From NCBI GenBank assembly GCA_951799445.1, contig OX637287.1:49815724-49879723 (forward strand): a stretch of DNA of 64,000 bases, read 5' to 3'. Shown in pieces: positions 57,601 to 64,000 of this stretch. Each line of letters starts with the position of its first letter. The first letter of the stretch is position 1. Under the pieces are notes generated by a model that was not told where the DNA came from, searched no databases, and worked only from the letters and a program-made list of their open reading frames with translations. The translations under genes and the position numbers were made by a program. The stretch is from Pseudisothecium myosuroides (lineage: Eukaryota; Streptophyta; Bryopsida; Hypnales; Lembophyllaceae).

Positions 57601-59483
57601 TGGATTTTTATGCATAGAAAAATACTTAAAAAAAGTGATTAGATTCTCAATCATAATAGTGGAACAATTGTGCAATTTGTACCCAATCACAAAAATAAAA
57701 GAAGAGGCATGTTTGGCTGGTCATAAATTTTCATGCAAATAAGTCAAAAAGTTTATAATTCCATATGGATCTGATATGTCATCAACATTTTATTTCAGCA
57801 TGAGAAGATAGATGATTTTAATGAATGATAGCTCCTAGTTGTAAGGCTCACTGTAATTTCATTGTGATTCTAAGCATGGGTCAAATTGTGACCACAAGTA
57901 CAAGCAATGACTATTAGACTAAAAATATACTTTTATCACTAATTGTAAAAACAATGAAGAAGGAAAATCACATTTTCAAGTAAATTCAATATTATACTAA
58001 CATTCTATGTTGTAAATTAAAATACAACCTCCAACGTGCTACTTCGTAAGAGAAAATATTTAAATCTATCACTTCCTCTTCGTACTCCCTCATAGTGCAT
58101 ATTTCATGTGGCTTCTTTAGAGTGCAACTTTAGAAATATCCGTGGTGTGAGTACTAGATTCCATCATTTGTGTTCAATTTTGTTGTTTTGTTATTTTGAG
58201 CATCTTAGAGGAGAATTTGAAGCTAAATTAGGTATCTTTGAGTAATTTTGAGTTAAAAAGTTGGTAGTTTTAAAAGTCAATAATGACTTTTGAGCCAAAT
58301 ATATGTAAATTTTATAAAAATGTGGCTTTGAGGTAGGTTAGGGAGATAGAAGTACTTGATTATAGGCTTTGGGGAGAAAAAGGGATCAAAGTCCAAAAAA
58401 TTCTTTTACATGTGTGAGTTGTAAGATTTATAGAAGTGTAAAAAGATTTAGAAGTAGTTGAACCTCATATAAGAGGTATAAAAGTGGATAGAAACAAATG
58501 AGTGGAGAAATAGGATGGTCAAAGTCAAAAACGATATAAATGTAAGAGGTAGGTGAACTTTGTGTAAGATATAAGACATGTGTGAAAGTGTGAGGCATGT
58601 ATGAAGAGTGCAAGTTGTAAAATTGAAGGAAGTGAAAATTTATGCCAAAGCTCCCAAAAGTAAGAGTTGAAGTCAAAAACGAAGGAGAAATAGCAAAAAA
58701 GAAAAAAAATTACAAAAATAAAAGAATGGAGACTCACAAGCTATAAAGAAAAGCCATGAGGAGCAATAAAATATCATTCTTCTACAACACACTCTCATCT
58801 TCATCTAAAATTTAGCTCATCATTGCCTTCTCATTTTCTTTCATATTCTAGGCTATTTGTTAAAAGTGGTATGAAATAGTAATAAAGTAACATCTCTATT
58901 TCTCTACATTTGACTTTTCTCATCTGTAGTATTTAGAATAGTTTTCTTTAAAGTTTGAAATTAAAAGAATGACTTTTTTTGTTGTTAACTTTTTAAAGAG
59001 TCTAAATTTGCTCGATTTGGAGCTTGTATGTAGGAATTGTGTGTAGTTGAAGAAAACTGCCTTCATACACTAAAAGTACAAATTTTGAGCTTTCATAACT
59101 CCTTGAGTAAAATTGATTTGTAGTTGAAATATTTTGGAGCATTTGTATCATTTTGTTGTAATTTCAGCAAGCTAAGATTCGTTCAATTTTGAGTTCATAT
59201 GCAAGAGTTATAGTTGCTTAAGAAAGTAGAGGTCTGAACTACAACTACAAGGATATCCTTGTTTTTTTTAGCCTCAAATTTGTGAGTATATCTTCATGGT
59301 AGTAGAGGTTATTAGTATAAATTTTTTTGGAGCTTATAGTGCTTGTCCTTGGAGTTCCAAAAAGCTAAAAAACTTTTCATTTGAAGCTTGGACGAGGTTG
59401 TAGTGGTCGTTCAAATGGCAAAAGGTCTTTTGTCCATATTTGCGTCTATAGTGTGCGATTTTTTTCAACTCTCTTTTCTTATT
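54657..59483. other. AT-rich intergenic, no recognisable gene
   Basis: Nearly 5 kb of low-GC sequence. A plus-strand frame at 54817-55086 (89 codons) has no recognised domain. Short (AT)n at about 56750-56771. Between 58400 and 58740 minus-strand frames are low complexity. No tRNA or other RNA gene identified. Confidence 0.45.
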
Positions 59484-59570
59484 TTCTTGGTTGAAAACAT
59501 CTTCTTGGTTGAAAACATCTTCTTGGTTGAAAACATCTTCTTGATTGAAAACATCTTCTTGATTTTCTTC
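59484..59570. repeat. 18-bp minisatellite (~5 units)
   Basis: Unit TTCTTGGTTGAAAACATC repeated about five times; the last units carry GATTG for GGTTG. In frame it would encode NQEDVF repeats on the minus strand, but no surrounding gene supports that. Confidence 0.9.
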
Positions 59571-61265
59571 AATTAAAAACATAAAAAAAAAAATATAGAT
59601 TCTCTTTTCATTAAGCAATTAGATAAATAACTTGAATTGACTTGGAAGATAATCAATACAAAAAGAAGAAAACATTCATAAACATTTTTCTTCACTCTCA
59701 TACTGTCATACATACACAAAGAACGTTTTCCAGGATTTGTGTGTTGCCTAAGACCATTGCTCTAAATAAGAAGGAAAAATTTTGGATTGATACGTGGTGT
59801 TAAAATATGGCAAGAAGATTACATCAAAGATTTATTAACTGAAAGCACTATGTGAATTTGCCACGCTTAAGCAATGATAAACATAATCGCTACAATAGGT
59901 CTCCTGAATGCTTTTGTTGGCTCTTCTATAGCGAAACAACAAAAATTCTACGGTGAACAGAGAGAAATCGCAAAAGTAATACAAATGACTTTTTCATTGA
60001 AATTTACAATTTTATAAGAGACATTGCATATCTAAGTCTTAAGATAAAATGAGAGGACAAAAGTGACATTATATTTTATTACTTTTTTTTGTAGAATCTT
60101 CATTTTTTAGTATCATTGATAATTCCTATAGTACTCGGTCACTCATAGATAGTTTTATTATTGAGAGAAATTGAAAGAATATGTACTACGATGAAAGAGA
60201 TGTTGACAGTGATGATTACATTGTAAAACATGACTTCGTGAATAAGTTAAAATAACACTAAATAATTTAATTTTTTCTTTGTTTTTTTATCAACTTTATA
60301 TTTTTAATTTTGCATGCTTTAAGTACCATAAATTTTTTTACAACATTAGACCTTTTAACCAATACAATAATCAATTTAACTTTATCCTACAATAAAAAAT
60401 TCTTCTTGTCTTTTTGAAGGTTTACTTGCTACAAATAAATAAACTTTAAACATAAAAATAGTGTAAGTTTTTTTTAGTGGCAAGCCCTCTAAATGGTCCT
60501 GAATTTCTTCCAGAGGAATTTTTCTTTTCAAAGCCATTCTAGTATTTTTATTTTTATTTTATTTTTATTTTGTTTAAAAGTAACCATGAATTATTCAATT
60601 TTACAGGTTGAAAAGCACTGGACGTCAAACGAAGTCTCCGAGATGACTCTAGAGAAATTGCAGATGGTTGCCACATGCAACATGTCTGCAATCCAGAAAA
60701 CCAAATTTTTGAAGTAGTGGAATTCTTCGATGCCTTCTCAAGAGGCTATGCGGTTTCCACCAAGGCCGATTTCTGAAGATAAGCTCAGGTTTTTCCTCTA
60801 TAAATGCATTTGGTGGGCAGGGCTAAATTATTGACTATATTTTTCAAATTTTTACTTAAGAAATATATAAAATTTGAAATTCTTCATTTTCATTTGCTTC
60901 TAATCCAATCAAAAATTTATGATTGCAGTTTGCATTCAGATTCAAGATGCTACGATTGACTACTTTACAAAAGTAACGAAAGACGATAGCCTCAACATCA
61001 ATATAAAATTCTCACTTGAACCGGAGGTTCTTACAGAGTATATCGAGGGATGGAGGAGGAAATTATAGGATCAGACGTTTAATCTAACTCTAAAGGGTCA
61101 AAATTCATTCAAGAAGTTTGATTCATTCTTAAATTATGATGAAGTAAATCAGGCCGTTCGAAGAGCTATTTTTCGGTACTTGTTTCAACTTATTCAATAA
61201 TAATTTCATTCATTCATTGTAATTCATAATTTATGCAATTGAGTGTTGAAATTATGGTGTCAGAA

Positions 61266-61402
61266 AGTTTAAAAATTTGAAGACAAAACCAAAAGTGGGG
61301 GTACCGGTAGATACCTCCAATACCTCTGTCGAACTCGACAGAGATATTAGAGGTACCTACCAATACCCCCTACTTTTGGTTTTGTCTTCAAATTTTTAAA
61401 TT
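61266..61402. repeat. Hairpin element 1 (~137 bp)
   Basis: Arms GAAGACAAAACCAAAAGT and its inverse around a loop CTGTCGAACTCGACAG that is itself palindromic. Contains GGTACC on both sides. Lies in an inter-exon space of the decayed gene. Confidence 0.8.
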
Positions 61403-61582
61403 TTTTCGATTTTTTTGATATGATTGTATTTGTATTGTAGTAATTTTAATCCATTCTTTAAAGTTGCATTCAGTATTTCTTTGATAATTATCAAAATGTA
61501 TTCACCAATCAATGGAATGCTGAATTGTTTGTGATTTTTTTTTTGTACAATGTACTCACCAAATTTTCTTGGATCACTGTAG

Positions 61583-61688
61583 GCCGATAAACCAAAAGTA
61601 AAGGTACCTTGAGGTATTCCAAATACCTATTTTGGGTCCGAAAGGGGTATTTGGGGTACCTCACGATACTCTCACTTTTGATTTATGC
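61583..61688. repeat. Hairpin element 2 (~106 bp)
   Basis: Related to hairpin 1: arms ATAAACCAAAAGTAAAGGTACC and inverse, with mirrored AATACC/GGTATT blocks. Confidence 0.7.
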
Positions 61689-62774
61689 TAGTAATTTTAA
61701 AGAAATTTCACTACTTTTTTTTATAATTTTTTTTGTAGTAGGAAAATTAAATTTGATTTTGTAGAGATACGTACAAATGTTGTTTAGTATATAGCAACGG
61801 AATATCACGGAAAGTAATGCTGGATTGTATGTGCCTTCTATATGTATTTGCAATATAGTCACTAATGTATTTTTCTATGTTCTGTTACAGTTACTTCAAG
61901 TATGAGCTACTGCCAAAGAATGCCATTGCTAAAGAGGATCTCCTTTCATTCTTATGCACATGGCTAGATCGGAGTGCTGAGGAGTACATTTATACCGGAC
62001 TCCAACTTCGTACGTTCACAACAGCACATCTTTCCAATGGAAGGTGGTGTCATGAACATAGTTAGAACCTCCTCCGAGAAACTTGTAGTTAGAAGAAGCT
62101 TCTTGAGAAGCTTCTCAAGTAGGAGAAGCTTCTGGAAGTTTTTAGAAGGACGTCCAAGTTAGAGGGAAGCTTCTTGAAAAATTTCTTAGATAGTGGAAGC
62201 TTCTAGAAGAACTTCCTAGCTGGTAGTACATATAGGAGTCGAGGCTGAGGTAGTCCTCAGTCTCGACAACATCTCTCTTGATCTTAGCTCTTGACTCAAA
62301 CTCTAGTCTTGTACTTCTTGAACTCTAATATCAAGTCTTGTTATCTGGAAACCATCTTGTCTTGTCTTGTATTTTGCACGTCCGTTACAGTTTGTCGAGA
62401 CCGACTCTTCAAATTTTGCTTTGCAAAATTTGATTCCGGCCTTTTCAGCAAACGGACAAAGTATTAGTTCAGTTCAAACCTTGTCGTGTTAGTCACTGAG
62501 AAGACCAAGGACAAAACTAATATTGGAGCTTGATTTTTTCTTGATTGCGTGCGGACTACCGCCCTTCTTAAAAATATTGAAGCACTTAAAGATTGCGGAC
62601 TACCCTCTTCTAAACTAATATTATTTTTTCTCAACAAAGTTGTTCTTGATTGCGTGCGGACTATTGTCCTTCTTGAAAACAACTTTGATATTTAGAGATT
62701 GAGGATTATCCAACTCTAAATTGGTTCTTGATCAGTAGCTCAATCATTTTATTATTCTTGCCGAGTGAATCAAG

Positions 62775-63735
62775 ATGTCAGGAAGCAAAGACGCCAATTC
62801 AGTAGCAACCAAATTAGATTTCATCTTGAAGGCTATTGATTCTTTGTCTATACGGACAAATGTTCTCAAAGATTTTCTTGCAAATACAAGCGCAAGAGTG
62901 GTTGAAGCATCTAAATCCATTCCATCTACTTCAATTTCGGGGATAAGTGTACCTATTCAACACTTTAATTTACACGGTTCAACCGCAAGGGAGCCAAAGA
63001 TTAGTCTCCTCGAATAATTCGATGGTTCCAGAGCAAAATTTTGAAGATTTGTGACTCAAATTCAGTTCATTATTTTTCTTCAACATCAACAATATCCGAC
63101 AAACGAATCACGGATAGGCTTGATTGGAAGCTTGCTCACTGAACAAACTTTGTCTTGATTTTCACCGCTATTTGGAAAAATATCTTCAATTCTCAACAAC
63201 TTCGAGACATTCTTAGCGGCATTTTTTGAAGTATTTGGAGAACACGACAAGATCCATTAGCCAACAACTGAAGTTCGTTCTTTGCGATAAGAATCTCGCT
63301 CAGCTTCACTATATGCATCGAAATTCCGACAACTTGTTTGCGATATCAATTGGGGCGAAGAAGCACTCATAAGTCAATTTCAATGGATTTGAGAAACGAT
63401 GTCAAGGACTTATTACTATCCTTTCTTGATCCCTAGACACTCAATGAAGCCATAAGTCAAGCGGTAAAATGTAACAATCGATTATTTCAACGGCATCAAG
63501 ATTGACAGTCATAGACTACACTAACCGCACAAACAAATACCTCACCAACGGTCAAAGCAGCACATATAACAAGCATACATTCTGAAGGCCCTAAGGACAT
63601 GCAAATTGATGCTGTACGATTTGAACCACTTATCGTGCAAGAAAAAAACCTACCGTCTTAATGAAGATTTGTGTTTATATTATGGAGGCCCTGGCCACAA
63701 GGCCACCGATTGCCAGAAGAAGCACAAAAAACATC
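62775..63735 (+). pseudogene. Gag remnant with mutated zinc knuckle
   Basis: Open from 62775 to a TAA at 63015 (81 codons: MSGSKDANSVATKLDFILKA...), then homologous but interrupted Gag sequence (YPTNESRIGLIGSLLTEQ, FFEVFGEHDK, then a terminal MQIDAVRFEPL block). The knuckle at about 63672-63710 reads CLYYGGPGHKATDC: the second Cys of the CCHC set is Tyr (TAT). Related to Gag of gypsy elements common in fungi and some non-seed plants. Confidence 0.75.
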
Positions 63736-63869
63736 TTCTCAAGACAAGAGCCGTACATGTATAGGAAAACAAGGACGCTCAGTCACAGTAGGGACCGTGC
63801 GGCTCGAGCCTTCAGATTTACATACAAACTTAGGTCCTCACCTTTCTTCGCAACCTTCTCATTGCTTTA

Positions 63870-64000
63870 CCATACCTCTACATTTGGGCCCCAAAAAGAA
63901 GTTACGGATTCATGCCCTTTTAGATTCTGGAGCTTCAGTTTGTTTTATGAACGAGGAATTTGCGAAACATCACAAAATTCCTCTAGTCAGAAAACCAAAC
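63870..64000 (+). pseudogene. Retropepsin fragment at the window edge
   Basis: ALLDSGASVCFMNEEFAKHH carries the catalytic DSG (Asp codon at 63923-63925) in a different frame from gag; the rest lies beyond the window. Confidence 0.75.

Larger units (their letters stand above)
59874..62047 (+). pseudogene. Unrecognised decayed multi-exon gene
   Basis: Exon-like blocks in order: 59874-~59975 (start MINIIATIGLLNAFVG, donor AAAA|GTAATA); ~60608-60790 (after TTTTACAG; coding VEKHWTSNEVSEMTLEKLQM); ~60945-61195 (after CATTCAG; IQDATIDYFTKVTKDDS... NQAVRRAIFRYLF); ~61892-62047 (after GTTACAG; YFKYELLPKNAIAKEDLL). In-frame stops at 60715-60717 and near 61066 break it. Amino-acid texture and splice-like borders argue for former coding sequence, but no family is recognised. 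The last block is cut by the retrotransposon starting near 62048. Confidence 0.45.
62048..64000 (+). mobile_element. Degenerate Ty3/gypsy retrotransposon, 5' part
   Basis: The probable 5' LTR begins near 62048 (TGTCATGAAC) and is rich in AAGCTTCT words; its end cannot be fixed without the 3' LTR, which lies outside the window. The leader contains a duplicated GCGTGCGGACTA block (about 62550-62610, 62650-62730). Gag starts at 62775 and protease is reached at about 63870-64000. Numerous stops and frame changes; a different element from the one at 35.6-41.4 kb. Confidence 0.75.

Noticed and set aside
59484..59570. Possible CRISPR-like array
   Set aside because: Units are contiguous with no spacers; a simple minisatellite in eukaryotic DNA.
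59334..59618. Minus-strand frame with NQEDVF repeats
   Set aside because: Produced by the 18-bp minisatellite; no flanking gene evidence.

Overview
The window looks like AT-rich nuclear DNA of a land plant, most likely a non-seed plant (bryophyte, fern or lycophyte). Evidence: genes with spliceosomal introns; a seed-maturation-protein (SMP/LEA) gene, a plant desiccation family; a telo-box and paired site II elements in front of a splicing-factor gene; and a Ty3/gypsy chromovirus whose pol reads like the fungal/Tcn1 type, a group known from fungi and non-seed plants. The exact species cannot be read from the sequence.

Layout. 1-8.9 kb: a large inverted repeat (arms 1-~2096 and ~6790-8898) carrying two head-to-head copies of a two-exon gene for a small secreted SH3b-like, four-cysteine protein. 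9-34 kb: almost continuous non-autonomous DNA transposons. I recognise TTAA-flanked piggyBac-like elements, TA-flanked elements with AGGTAG termini, a 4-bp-TSD family with TTGCAAGAAAC termini, Harbinger/Tourist-like, pogo/Emigrant-like and CACTA-like elements, and foldbacks. Between 27.5 and 31.2 kb lies a more GC-balanced low-copy island with no recognisable gene. 35.6-41.4 kb: a complete but disabled Ty3/gypsy chromovirus on the minus strand, with two 471-bp LTRs, a 5-bp TSD, PPT, gag, protease, RT/RNase H, integrase and chromodomain. It has no visible tRNA primer site; instead a 10-nt self-complementarity suggests Tf1-style self-priming.

45.7-50.7 kb is the genic core: a CWC21/SRRM2-type splicing-factor gene (+) with intact 5' exons and a broken 3' coding part, facing a two-exon SMP gene (-) with ABRE cores upstream. 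51.3-59.6 kb is again transposon-rich, AT-rich DNA. 59.9-62.0 kb holds exon-like blocks of an unrecognised, decayed gene. That gene appears to be interrupted at about 62.05 kb by a second, badly degraded Ty3/gypsy element (+) that runs off the window.

The genes do not form a pathway. The window is a typical plant gene/transposon mosaic. Its main points of interest are the head-to-head duplicated secreted-protein gene, the self-priming signature of the chromovirus, and a family of TTAA/piggyBac-like MITEs in a plant genome. Transposon boundaries were read by eye from terminal repeats and target duplications; where both agree the coordinates should be good to the base.
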